DNA from: Psilocybe azurescens
Taxonomy: Eukaryota; Basidiomycota; Agaricomycetes; Agaricales; Agrocybaceae
NCBI GenBank assembly: GCA_023853785.1
Contig: JAJIRX010000815.1
Coordinates: 1 to 64,000, forward strand
DNA: 64,000 nt
Reading direction: 5' to 3'
The notes under the pieces are model-generated. The model ran no database searches, was not told the origin of the DNA, and was given only the letters and a program-made list of their open reading frames with translations. The position numbers and the translations under genes were made by a program. Shown piece by piece: positions 36,070-47,050 of this stretch (the first letter of the stretch is position 1; each line of letters starts with the position of its first letter).

Positions 36070-37050
36070 AAGTCACCTGACGGGTCTTGGGTCTTCATCA
36101 CAGTCTTCAAGACGTCGGAGTATGTGCCTAGGAGCAGTGCAATATCGCATGCGTGGGTGTAGAAAGAGGTGGGCGGTGTGAACGAGGGAACAGGGGAAGG
36201 ATGAGGATGGGGCTTTTGCGGGATATGGATGTGAGTCACATGTGGGCGTATTGCAAGTAGGGCCCCTTTTCGCCTTCGACGGATTTCATGCGATCCCGGT
36301 TGAATGTATAATTTCCTATCCTGAATGACACGCACCAAACGAGTTAACACCAAAACAAAAAGGGAAAGTAAAAGATAGGAGGACAATGCGCACGTGCACG
36401 CACCTCGTCGCAGTCATATCCTGGATTTTCACCTCCATAGTCCCAATCTCAAGCGCCATGTTCTCCGGATTCACCACAACCTCATACTTCTCCTCACTCT
36501 TCATCATCTGGTCATGCGTCACATTCCCCGCCTCCCTGATAACCTCATCCAGGAACACCACCGTGCCCACCCTGGTGCTCGTACTCTGCACCAGTCCGTA
36601 ATTGATATGCACGAAGGAGGACGTCTAGGGGAACCCTATGAGCTTGAGCACTTCGAAGAATTGTGCGAGGTGCAGGTATTGTTGGGAGAAGACGACGAAT
36701 ATCATTTTGTCTCGTAGCGCTCGATTGGGCCGCCGATGTCACGCAATAGGTAGATCGAGGTTCGGTCTTTTATGAAATGAGGATTAAATGTCGAACAAAC
36801 GAACATGGAGAGAAAAAAGTAAAACAGAAAGTAAACGCACCGTTCTCGCGAACAACAGCCTTGCCCAGCTTCCACCACTCCAACTCCACCAGCTTCGCGC
36901 CATGCGACTTCGAAATTAAACCCATACTCTCTAACATTCCAGCTCACTACTCATCGCCTCCCTCCCCATCTCTGTTTCCCCGTATACACATCGAAATTCA
37001 CCCCCAACCTCTCATACTGCCCTCCACTCTCGTTCTCAATGAGACTAACC
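36070..37050 (-). pseudogene. arginyl-tRNA synthetase, decayed C-terminal half
   Basis: The minus strand reads like a class I arginyl-tRNA synthetase from the catalytic core onward: YERLGVNFDVYTG, LISKSHGAKLVELEWWKLG, then after an intron (GTGCGT...AAAG) TSIYLLRDIGGPIERYE, MIFVVFSQQYLHLAQFFEVL, HINYGLVQ, the KMSK-loop equivalent STRVGTVVFLDEVI, KIQDMTATR, then after another intron NYTFNRDRM, GPYLQYAHM and LLGTYSDVLKTVMKTQDPSG. Three disablers are visible: a short deletion and frameshift after IERYE, a TAG where the family has Trp in GFPW (36627-36625), and a TGA after QYAHM (36238-36236). The ATP-binding HIGH region and the end of the anticodon-binding domain were not found. This cannot be the cell's working enzyme. 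Confidence 0.85.
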
Positions 37051-37529
37051 GAACTAGCTCCCAGACGCACGCGGCACGCTACGCATTGCAATTGTCATCC
37101 AAAGCAGTAAATAAACTTAGAGGCACTAAGGAACTACTAAGTACGTGCGTAATGTAAAGTAAAAAAGCCAGAGAACGAATAAAATTCTATCTGTGAGTGA
37201 GACTAATATACAGTGACGTACGTACATATCACGATCGGGCCGTGAAGCAATGATACGAAGAGGGGGGAAAGGAAAATGAAGGAATGAAGCTTGAAGCAGG
37301 AACAATCAGCCAAGTGAGCACAACGTACCATAAGCGATAAGCAGGACGAAAAAATCCAGGCCATCGCCCCCGCTCTCTCAGATTATGTCGCCTCACACCC
37401 ACCCTCGTCTCCAGCCCCGCCACCTCACCCTCCAATACACAATCCCAAAGCTCATCCTACCCCAAATCTGCCAACACCCCCCCCCCAGCATAACCACCGG
37501 CGTCAATAGCTCCAGAAATAGTCTAAATT
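37051..37529. other. spacer between two pseudogenes
   Basis: No coding signal. Contains a run of nine C (about 37478-37486) and CT-rich minus-strand sequence. Confidence 0.4.
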
Positions 37530-39917
37530 AATGAGTCGCCGTATGTACCGGCGGAAGTGATCTGCGCGAAGGTGAGCGTGGGCGGAGAGAATAGTAGGAT
37601 GGTGTTGATAACAACGAATATAGGGCCGTAAGAGTAAGACAAAAGGCGAGGGATGGAGGATTAGTAATCATGTTGTAAAGAGTAGGAGAAGAATGGGGAG
37701 GGAAAGGGGAGACAGAAGTGGAGGGAAGAGGAAGAACGGTCGAGGGACCGTGATCAAAGAAACAGGAACATTCCACAATTGAATGACGAAGAACGGAAGG
37801 TTATAAAATCCCCCAAAAAAAATACGAAGGAAAGTGCGGAGGAAAGACAGGGCGCATACATCCAAAAGGAACGAAAAGGAAATCACTCACTCTTCAAACA
37901 CAACATACCAATCGATCTTAGTCGCCTCGCCCGGCTTCCTGCCGTCCTGCCTATGACCATCCTTCTCTTCTTCACACTCGCTTCTGCGAAGCTGAACAGG
38001 TCTTCTTCCACTCCTGTTTCTTCGCCCCGCCCTCCTTCCTCTGACCTCCTCCCTGCCCCCAAAATACCCCCAAAGCACACCGAGCATCACCGGCACCGGC
38101 AGCCCACATTTCCTTGAAATTGAAATTGGCACACATATCCGCCGCCTGATTCACAGGCCTCGGCGCCGCATAACCATTATGATTACTCTCCAGCGCATAT
38201 GACAAAGACGACGTCAGCCCAGGATAAGTGGCGTAGAGCGGGACTGGAGAATGCATGGATGGAGATTTGAGAGGAGGGATGCGCCGTATGGAGGGGTGCA
38301 AGATGTATGTGTAGATGGGGCGGAGGGCGGAGAGGAGGGAAGTGCGCGGGTGCGGTATTCGAGATCGGCGGAACCATTGAGGTAATATCCGACTTCATCC
38401 TCCTGCTCATCCTCACCATCACTCGCGTCCCCTTCCATAGTACTCGCCCTTGCTCCACCCACTATAGAAACGGCACCATCACCAACAGATGTACTCACAC
38501 TCACACCCCACTCCTGAAAATCCGCGCGGCTCTGTTCAGAAACAAGTTGTAGAATGTGGCGTTGCGCCTGCCAGGCAGCAAACGATTCTCCTGTTGTTTC
38601 CTGTGCCGTGTCCATGTTCACGTTACTATCCCTGTCCCGATGTGTGCAGCTGCTGTTGCTGCTGGGGTATTTTAGCATGTCGAGACGCTCCAGTTGATAG
38701 GCAGCACCAGGGACTCCCGAGGTGATACTGCGTGGCGACGGCGCAGAAGCTCGACGTGAAACCCCCTCGTAAACAAAGTTTACGGGGAGTGGCGGGCGCT
38801 CTCTTCCCCCTGTCGGTGTCGAGTCCGGGGATAGAGGTCAACGGCGCGGTTGTGGGTGAGATGATTGGTGGTGCGAGGATTGTGTCCATGAGCGAGGGGC
38901 TTACGCCGTGCCTGTACCTGTTTTGTAAAAGATGTTAGAGAGATGAATGCGCATTAGGATGATGGTGCGAGCGTGGACGGATTGGGAAGGGGTAAGAAAA
39001 GGGGAATGGGAAACGAGAGGGGCATAGAATCGTAGGTTTGGGGATGCAAGAAAAAGAACAAGAGCGAAAAGCAAAAGGCCAAAGTTACATACCGCCATCC
39101 CAAGCGTCCGGTACATCGCCAAATACGTCAGCGTTCTTCCCAGAATCGCGTTCTTGTTTTTGTTCAAGCTCCACCCGAGTTCGGGCACCAAAACGACAAG
39201 ATTCTGCATCGGCGCAATGGGGAGGGGGTTGGAGCTCATGAACATCGCGGCGGCCATGGTGGAGCTCATGTGCGAGTGCGGATGTGTGAGTTGAGGCCAA
39301 CTAAGTGGGGATGAGCGAGGGGTTGAGGGAAACGAAGGTGAGTAAGATTGGATGGGAGGATATAAGGTACTTGTGGATGGGGGAACAATGAAAGCCTAAA
39401 GGAGAACGGCGGGATCAAAGGCGAAAGGAAATGGGAACGAAGTTTGGCAAAGGATGACGAACACGGGAAAAGGGGAAGAATGGGATGCACGTACCGCTGC
39501 AACTTCCTCAACCCAAATGTCCTGCCCAGAACCCAGCCGACGACCATCGAGGTGCTGGTGATGATAATGAACCATATCAATATCACCCAAAATTCCTTGA
39601 GTTTCTCTCTCATCACGAACTGCGTGGCACATGAAGACGAAAAGCCAGCATACCGAGCGTCAAATAACAAGTGACCTTGGAAAAGCGCAGAGCGGGCGTG
39701 AAGAGCTATACATTGAGTCTACTGATTTGCTATAGTTACAGTTGTCGATGTCAGTGGTGTATAAAGCACAGGCTTTAGAATGAACCAGAAATAGTTCGGA
39801 GTGACTGTATGCGTACCTTTTGAGTCTTCTTATCCAGAATACCACGTTTTTCCAGAATATATCCTGCAGCGCATAAGAGGAAGACTTTGAGGATTGTATT
39901 GTGGTAGCATTGTTCAT
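37530..39917 (-). pseudogene. PIN-like (auxin efflux carrier family) membrane transporter, decayed
   Basis: Pieces of a fungal membrane-transport protein of the auxin efflux carrier family appear in order. First exon: TILKVFLLCAAGYILEKRGI. After an intron: QISRLNV, TAG (39708-39706) where Ser is expected, LFTPALRFSK. Then MREKLKEFWVILIWF helix, VVGWVLGRTFGLRKLQR. Next exon (about 39260-39093): AAAMFMSSNPLPIAPMQ, PELGW, ILGRTLTYLAMYRTLGM. A Ser/Gly-rich loop follows at 38900-38250. Later: PVPLYATYPGL, then in another frame LPVPVMLGVLWGYFGG, and finally FVVINTILLFSPPTLTFAQI near 37540-37620. At least one nonsense codon and several frame changes break it. It lies about 0.5 kb upstream of the synthetase relic on the same strand. 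Confidence 0.75.
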
Positions 39918-42202
39918 TTGAGTACGCATCGGATCAAACTTTGTGCATTAGCGTCGGCGTGTTATTTGATATTGTTTAGGGGAGGTCTGCACGTGATCAA
40001 TAGTCTAGACCGTTGTGCCGTCGATGCCTCACTGAGCGAATGTTTTTCCATTCGTTTGTTCTCCTCCCTTCACATTCTAAAAAGCTCTCCTTTTTATTAA
40101 AGCGGCCTAATGTCTACTTAAGCCTCTACCCAAGCTGGTCAGGACTCTGAGAATTACTTATCTGCTCGTTATGTCCTCATCATGAAGAGTAGCAACACAG
40201 AAGATCATTGATCAGGAAGCGATACAGAGATGGTTAATAGCCGCACAAAGAGCTTAGCACTGCCAGTGAGGGGGCAATTGAGTGCATTGATCATGTATAT
40301 TGTCAGCTGTTACCCTGATTGCAGTGTAGAGCTCTTCTGCTAATTCATTTGTTCAGTTTTTTGTGCTATTCATTTTTTCGCGACATTAGTGTACCATTGC
40401 ACTGGTGTACAGCCCTGTCGTGTCCATATCTGACCATGCATAAGGGGAAAGGGCAAGAAGACGCGACGCTAGGAAGGGCGCAGACGTATCCAACATTTAC
40501 AGCACGCTTAGGTTGATTTACCGTGGATTTCATATCTGTATCCTCAATTATTCACCTAATCATCTCGTCTACATGTCAACCTCATTTACACCCACACCCA
40601 CATCTGGTTTAAATATGTCATATATGGACGTGGAGAGTAAGCTTTCTCTTGCGTACTGATACTATCCTTGCATCCTCAATAGTCTCACCGCCCACCTACC
40701 TCCGCTTATTCTCGAGCTTCATACAAAGCGTCCCATTTATTGGTCGATAATGTGGCTAATGTGGCCACTGAGAGGAGTATGGACCTGCTTTCAGAGCACA
40801 CGCATGAAGTTCTATACTCATCTATTTATAATCATCCAAACACAAAGCAATAGGGGAGTCGTTGATCTTCTCTGCAACATTTTTGCCCCGTATCATGTTT
40901 TACTGTATTCACCCCTGAAACATACTAGACGGTAAATACAACAGAACCATGAAACAGGAAGGTGACGATCCCGCCTAGATTGTTGGTACCACGGTCTATA
41001 AATAGGTTCTAAATAGTTTGAATAAGTCATAATAGTTGGGCCGATTTATCAGAGTGACGTGGGAGATGCAGGGGATGTCAGGAGTACTATGTATGTCTGA
41101 TCGTGGAGGCGGAGGTGATACTATATCTAATGTGGAAGAACTTCAACGAGCCATCAAGCTTAGACATAGCAACGAGACATCCGATCTCGAAACGGTTCAC
41201 TCACAAAGTTCTCATGCACGCCCGAGTGTTTCTCCACACCCGAAGCTTCCTCCACACCCGAGGCCTCCTCCATAGGACTTGGATCACTCACGTTTTTCTT
41301 CACACAAAAGTTGCGGTGTCTTCACGCTCCTCTATCCTCACCCACTTTTAGATCCATCCACGTCTTATTCATCGTCCCGCTTCATTGGGGCGGCCCTGCT
41401 CTCCCTCGTCGCATTCTGAAACCCCCATAGCCCATATTTCAACTCTTACCTCGGTAGAACCATGGTCTCAGTACCATGGTCTCATTGAGATGTTTGTATA
41501 CAAGAGCTGGCTGTTTCTATTGGATCACGTATCAACGTGGGATACCCATGTGCTCTGATTGACCTCAGAGCTTTGGTCCCTGGATGATCATCTCAAAATA
41601 ATATTTTAAGCACTGTTCTATTACCCTGTAACTTTTTAAGCTCAATTAGGTCTTGATATCTGCTGATCCCGTTACTTCATCAGAGCCGGTACAAGAGTGA
41701 CTGAGTTGATTGGAGTGTTGTTATAGATGTATGATTGTTTTCAGTGTCGCGCGTTTAGGGGAATATACGATGGCGGATCAGCAACCACTTTGGGTCTGCC
41801 TACTTGTGAATATGCTACTGTATATGTGCTCCCCCGACCGACGAAATGCAGAGTGGCAGATGTCGGCTCAAGAGTTCGAATACATTGTGATGCAGGTCAT
41901 AAAGATTGATCATCGCAATACACAGCGATAAGCTTGAACATACTCTGGGTACCACAAATAGCTATAAATATTTCGGGACAAGACTGTAACCAGCAGTCTG
42001 GGTCATTTTCTCCCCTGAAGAAACATGCTGTCCAACAATTTCGATGAAGACAACACTGTATCTCTGGTGAGGGAACTGAGGGGGTCGAACTCTTCAGCGT
42101 AAATGGTACAATGATAAGCATAAGATAAGAATACTATGGTAAACTAATATATAAAGGAAAGTGTTCAGTGGATCAACATCCTCAACTCTAAACCATCTTT
42201 CA
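39918..42202. other. no gene recognised; holds one copy of a short dispersed sequence
   Basis: Short frames only. About 40455-40515 contains GAAGACGCGACGCTAGGAAG and CAACATTTACAGCACGCTTA, repeated at 49968-50027. CTCCACACCCGAGGCCTCCT-like direct repeats occur at 41230-41272. Confidence 0.45.
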
Positions 42203-43517
42203 ATGTCTACCACCAACATTCCATTCCCAATCAACGTCCAAGAGAATGAAATTAGCGGAAACCTCAATGGCTCAATGCTTTTGAATTTTCTGATGGGTAA
42301 ATCTACACATCTGTGAATGACAAAACCACAAACTTACGTGTGCCAGGCATATACACCATGGTATATGGAAGAACGATGTACCTCTACTGTGGGTTCTTCC
42401 TTAAACTTGAAATGAAATTTTGTCAATAATGTGTCCTACAGTATCCAAAAAGCCCGCGAATCTGAATCGTGGCGTTGTTATATCGACTATTTCCGTGCTG
42501 TATCTGCTATGTTTCTCCAACTTCATTGCGCAATGGTACTACCTTGATTGGGTAATTGTGATTAATGGAGACACACGAGAATCAATGTTTTGGGGAACAG
42601 TGGGAGAGGGCCCTCAATGGATCTGGGTACTCTCTGGCTTTCTACAGAATTCATTGATAATTATTTCTGACGGACTACTGGTTAGTCAATATTGTTGATT
42701 ATTGCATAGTTCTCATAGATGTCTTGTCAGATTTGGCGATGCTACCATGTCTGGGGACAATTATTCTGGGCGATTTCGGCTCCATTGATACTTTTAGTTG
42801 CAGAATTTAGTGAGTGCCATGGATTAAAGTCTCTTCCAGTCATGATATGGCATTTCAGGTCTATTTGTTGCGACAACAGTTTTAAGTGCAAAATCCAGTC
42901 AGATCACCAGTGAGGCAAATGTTATGCTATTCAATAATATCTCGAGTGCTCTGACATTTGTGTCACTGGGGACCACTTTGATGACAACATTTCTCATTGG
43001 GTACAGAATACATTCTGCTTCCTTAATTCATAGTTTGCCATCCAGAAGACTATTCAACCACATTATGACAATGATCGTCGAGTCAGCCGCAGCCTACGCA
43101 CTTGTACTTCTCCTCTATGCCATCGATACCGTCGCTCCATCGGTCGGTGTGTTGGGATCTCCCTTGAATGAAGCTGACTACTACATTGCAACAATTGTCA
43201 ATGTTGTCGCGGTATGTACCTTCTAATGCCGATCTGCACATCCTGTGTCTCTAATTCAGATGCAGGGGATGGCACCAACAATTCTGGTTGCCAGAGTTGC
43301 TGCAAACCACAACCAAACAGTTGCATCCTCCACAACGACTCATATATCTGGCTTAAAATTCGGATCACAGCAAGAGAGTGGCAACGGCCATAGTGGAAAT
43401 TCCACCGGAGGAGAAATTAACGGCTCAGTTCATAGAGATGATGCGGAGCCGACACCGGTGGTCGAAGTGAAGAGGGAGCCCAACACGGATGCTACATCTG
43501 GAGACAATCAAGTTTAA
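42203..43517 (+). CDS. uncharacterised multi-pass membrane protein, six exons
   Basis: Exons 42203-42296, 42347-42388, 42442-42680, 42731-42809, 42859-43211 and 43266-43517 join without frame breaks into 352 codons; all introns are GT-AG. The chain shows about seven hydrophobic segments: LLNFLMGIYTMVYG, VVISTISVLYLLCFSNFI, GFLQNSLIIISDGLL, LFWAISAPLILLVAEFSLF, ALTFVSLGTTLMTTFLIGY, SAAAYALVLLLYAI and ATIVNVVAGMAPTILVARV. A Ser/Gly/Asn-rich hydrophilic tail ends in TPVVEVKREP. The start is supported by an aligned ATG in the paralogue at 51675. Similar seven-helix proteins are common and unnamed in agaricomycetes; a receptor-like or sensor role is possible but not shown. Relatives lie at 51.1-51.7 kb and at the right edge. 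Confidence 0.82.
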
Positions 43518-44820
43518 AGTGTGTTGCAGCAAAGCAACAGCAGGTGACGGCGGGTCCGTTTGACATGAAATATAGCTTCTTCTTTTCCTCTTTCTTTGCC
43601 TTAAATCTATACTTAACATTTTAAAATTGGTACACGTCCAAGCAACAGTTTCTCTGCCAATTATTTAACATCTTCGTTCTTGTTTTTGTATTCTTTCTTA
43701 ATCATGTTTTTATCTTCCTCGTTTTTTCGCCTGTAGGTGCACTCTGTCTAGTATATACAATCATGGTCATTTTTCTCAAGTAATGCTATCATTGTTCTTC
43801 TTCGATATCGACAGAAATAACCAATGTATCAGGACTCACATTAGACGCCTACCTTTACAGAACCAACCATACATCTCCCCGATCCTGGGGTTGTGAACTG
43901 TCTATGTGATTATGAAGATAATTGGCAAGTGTTGATATCCCCCCCCCTTGTCCCCAACCGAAAAAAAATCGGCAGAAACAGGACTCTCACTATCAGCAAG
44001 TGGGTCTTTATGCTGTATCCCCAATCTCACTGAATTGGTTGGCCCAATGCATCCGATCGGAAGGACAGCAGTCTATATTTCTGCGAGATATGACCATCAA
44101 GCATCGAGATATTGACTCTCACCCATTATATTACATTCTGATTCGCGCTTAAATGCCTCAGAGTATTCCCATCGTGCCTCAAACCATCGCAGCTGCGAGC
44201 TGTACAGAGACGCAGAGGTCAACCACTCTCCCCATCTGGATCCGTCTATTTCACTCACTTTTGCGTCCTCTCCATCCCACGCTTTTCAGTCATACTCTCA
44301 GTATGTCCGTCCCATTGCTACTCACCCATGACCTTAACACCACCACCAGCCCCAAATCATCCACACTAACCATTCAAGTTCTCTATCTTGACCCATTGCA
44401 CGGACGCACGTATACGGGCCCTCCCCCTCTCCTTCGACAGCCCATCCGTTACATCACCCTGCGATTGCATCCTGCCCAAACTTCCCCAAGCTGGACGTTC
44501 TCCTCTTGGAATTTATTAAGAACGAGTCGAACACTCCTGTTCTGTTCTTATATGCGAGAATACGTGTGTGGTATGAGCCAATGGCGGGAGCTGTGAGAAC
44601 GCTCACATTGTCTGAGTGAATTGGGAGGAGCGAGTTGTAATGTATACATGTTAAGTTGCTATGCTCCGTTCGTAAGCATTTCTGAATCATTATAGGTGGA
44701 GAATGGAGAGAAAGAACGTCAGCGTGGGTAGAAAATATGGATAGGGAATGGCAAAACGTACACATTTATGGGAACACATGTTGCCTCTCCATCTAGACGG
44801 AGAGAGAAAATAAAGGTAGG
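43380..44820 (+). repeat. duplicated segment, plus-strand copy
   Basis: The last exon of the membrane protein and about 1.3 kb of its 3' flank match the reverse complement of 61810-64000. Shared landmarks are CTAGTATATACAATCWT, TTATTTAACATCTTCGTTCT, CATTCTGATT, CCTCAAACCATCG, GAGACGCAGAGGT and TACACATTTA. The segment contains frames conserved in part between copies (for example GEWRERTSAW and MDR; NTPVLFLYAR against DTRVLFLYAS), but stops differ between copies, so I do not call a gene. Confidence 0.8.
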
Positions 44821-45179
44821 GGAAAATGATGACCTCTTATCCGTTTGGCCGATGGTTAAGGGTCACAGGTAGGTCACACGTCAGTCACACTAAACGAGGC
44901 AGCGCTGTGACGAGACCGTCCTTTCGGAATGCCATCATTGTTCCTTTCGTCCTCGTCCTCCTCGACTGACGCCATCTGTGTATAAAGGCATTTGGGCCCT
45001 TTGAAGAGTTTGATATGCGGCCACCCGAAACTCTTTGGCTCAGCGGGAAGAAGGACAACACCATCACCACGCACATTGTACCTCGTCCACCCTACTTCAC
45101 CGATCCATCCATCGATACCTTCCCTACCGAACCCCATAACACAACACACACTGCACTATGCCCTCACCCGCGCCCTTCC

Positions 45180-47050
45180 CTTCGCGCAGCAGCAGCCCCA
45201 TCGATCGCAATCCACCTCCCTGCCCTCGAACGCCCTCTTCCCGGCGGTCTACCTCTACCCTTTAAACACACCTAGGCCCCGAAACACATCACACTCACGA
45301 GTGTCACATGAAGATCGGCAGGTAGACAAATTCGAAGACTGCGCCAGGGAGAGGAATCGGTTTTTTAATAGTAAAATGCTGAGTCGGCAGCATGCGGAAG
45401 TGTTGGAGGAGGGTGGAAAGGTGCGTTTGTGTTCTTTTACGATTTTTGTGTTGGGGTGAGGGGACTTGGGCGGTGTGCTAATGGTATTTTTTTGACGCAT
45501 GTAGATTTATATTAAGGGCATAAAAAGCTCTAACGGGAGGTTTATCAATGACGAGTGGCTCAGCAGGGAGGACACGAATCGGACCCTTTCGAGCTCAAGA
45601 ACGTTGATATCGCTGTATGTCCTTCCTTCCTTTCCCGCTCCCCCTTCCACCCCTTTTCTTGTTTCCCTCTCACTCTTCTCATCGCACCCTCCTTGCCTCC
45701 CCTAACAGGAATTTAGTATCGACATCATAGGCGAAGACAACAAAACGATCATCCACGACCAAGCCGCGCATCATGTACGTGTTCACCGAGTAGGATATGC
45801 ATATGGCCGCCAGGGCGGAGCAGCACCAGCGAATGCATAGTGTCTCTGGTACGGATAGGGGGCTGCATGTGCAGCAGCGTCTGGGTATTGCGGGACTGGG
45901 AAGCGTTGGAGGGATAGGCGTGGGCGGGCAGCCACAGGGTGTAATTGGAGGTTTGGGAGGGATGAACGGCAACCCCAAGCGCATGCGCAGTCCCTGTAAC
46001 ACCGTCCCCAACTTGCCCAAGGCTTCGGCAACATGGGTGGTATCCGCCTGCGGCCCCCTGGCTTGACGGGCTTGACGTTTGATGTGATTCTGACCAGGCT
46101 ACAGGGAGAGGTGTAGAAGAGCCGAGAGACGGGGGAGGAGTTGGGCGGTCTGATGGGGGCAATGGACGAGGTGGAGGATGTTCTTGTGGGCGGGGTGAGT
46201 TTTTTTGCATTTTCTTTTTTGTGGTTGGATATTTCGCGGGCAGGATTGGGATGCGCTTCGAGTCTTGAGTCTTGTTTTTTTTTTTGCTGCGCTGTCTTTC
46301 CTTTGTCTTATCTCTATTTCATTTCCATGCGCATATGTTGACGACAATCTGTTTTTTTATTCTATATCTAGCCTGCGGATCTCCCGTTGTTCCCGATGTA
46401 TCTCTCGCCTGTACATGCCCCGCCGCCGGATATGGCTCAACCGCTGGTACCGCCTTCTTCTCAGCTGCTCAGCCTTCTAATAACCAACCTGCGGTGGGAT
46501 CGCCTACTACTCCTGTCGTTGTTCCGGCCTCGATTTCGAAGGAGGTGGGGGAAAGGAGAAAGAGAAGGATGGGGCAACAGAAAGGGCACGACGTTCACCT
46601 CCACATCGTCGCCGCTTCCACCTGCGGCAACAAATTTTGAGCGAGAACAGTCGACGTCCGTTGGCGCCACATCATCCTCGGCGCCAGCTACCGCCAACTC
46701 CTCCGTCTCCACCACCACGCAACCCACCGCCTCTACCGCAAGCGACAACAACCACAACCACAATGCCCACACCCACCCACGCCCCCTGCGCTCCCAGCAA
46801 GCATCATCCGGAACCTGCAATCGCAGTTGCGCGACACGCAGGCGCGGCTCGCGGGCCATTTGGAGACGATGCGCCAATTGGAGGGATAATGCTCAAGCAG
46901 GAGGCGATGAGGAACGAGGGGCGGGTGTGGAGAGAGATGATCATGACGGGTGCGGGTGCGGGTGGCGGGCAGAGGGCGGGCAGGCTGGGTGCTAGACATG
47001 AGCCCGAACGTGAACATGTACGGGAACATGAACAACAACGCCGGTATGAG
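45180..47050 (+). pseudogene. FHA-domain / coiled-coil protein, decayed
   Basis: A forkhead-associated domain is readable in pieces: FPAVYLYPLN, PKHITLTS, then MKIGR followed by TAG (45323-45325) and TNSKTAPG, SKMLSRQHAEVLEEGGK (45363-45419). After an intron come IYIKGIKSSNGRFIN, DPFELKNVDIA, and after a further intron FSIDIIGEDNKTI. The Arg, Ser and His of the phosphothreonine-binding loops and the SSNG motif are present. Beyond it: a TAG inside YVFTEQDM-like sequence (45791-45793), Gly-rich linker, LTRLQGEV followed by TAG (46114-46116) and KSRETGEEL, and a coiled coil (NLQSQLRDTQARLAGH) that shifts frame before LKQEAMRNEGRVW (46890). All three TAG codons replace likely Gln. The layout resembles fungal FHA proteins of the Vps64/Far10/SLMAP type. 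Confidence 0.75.
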
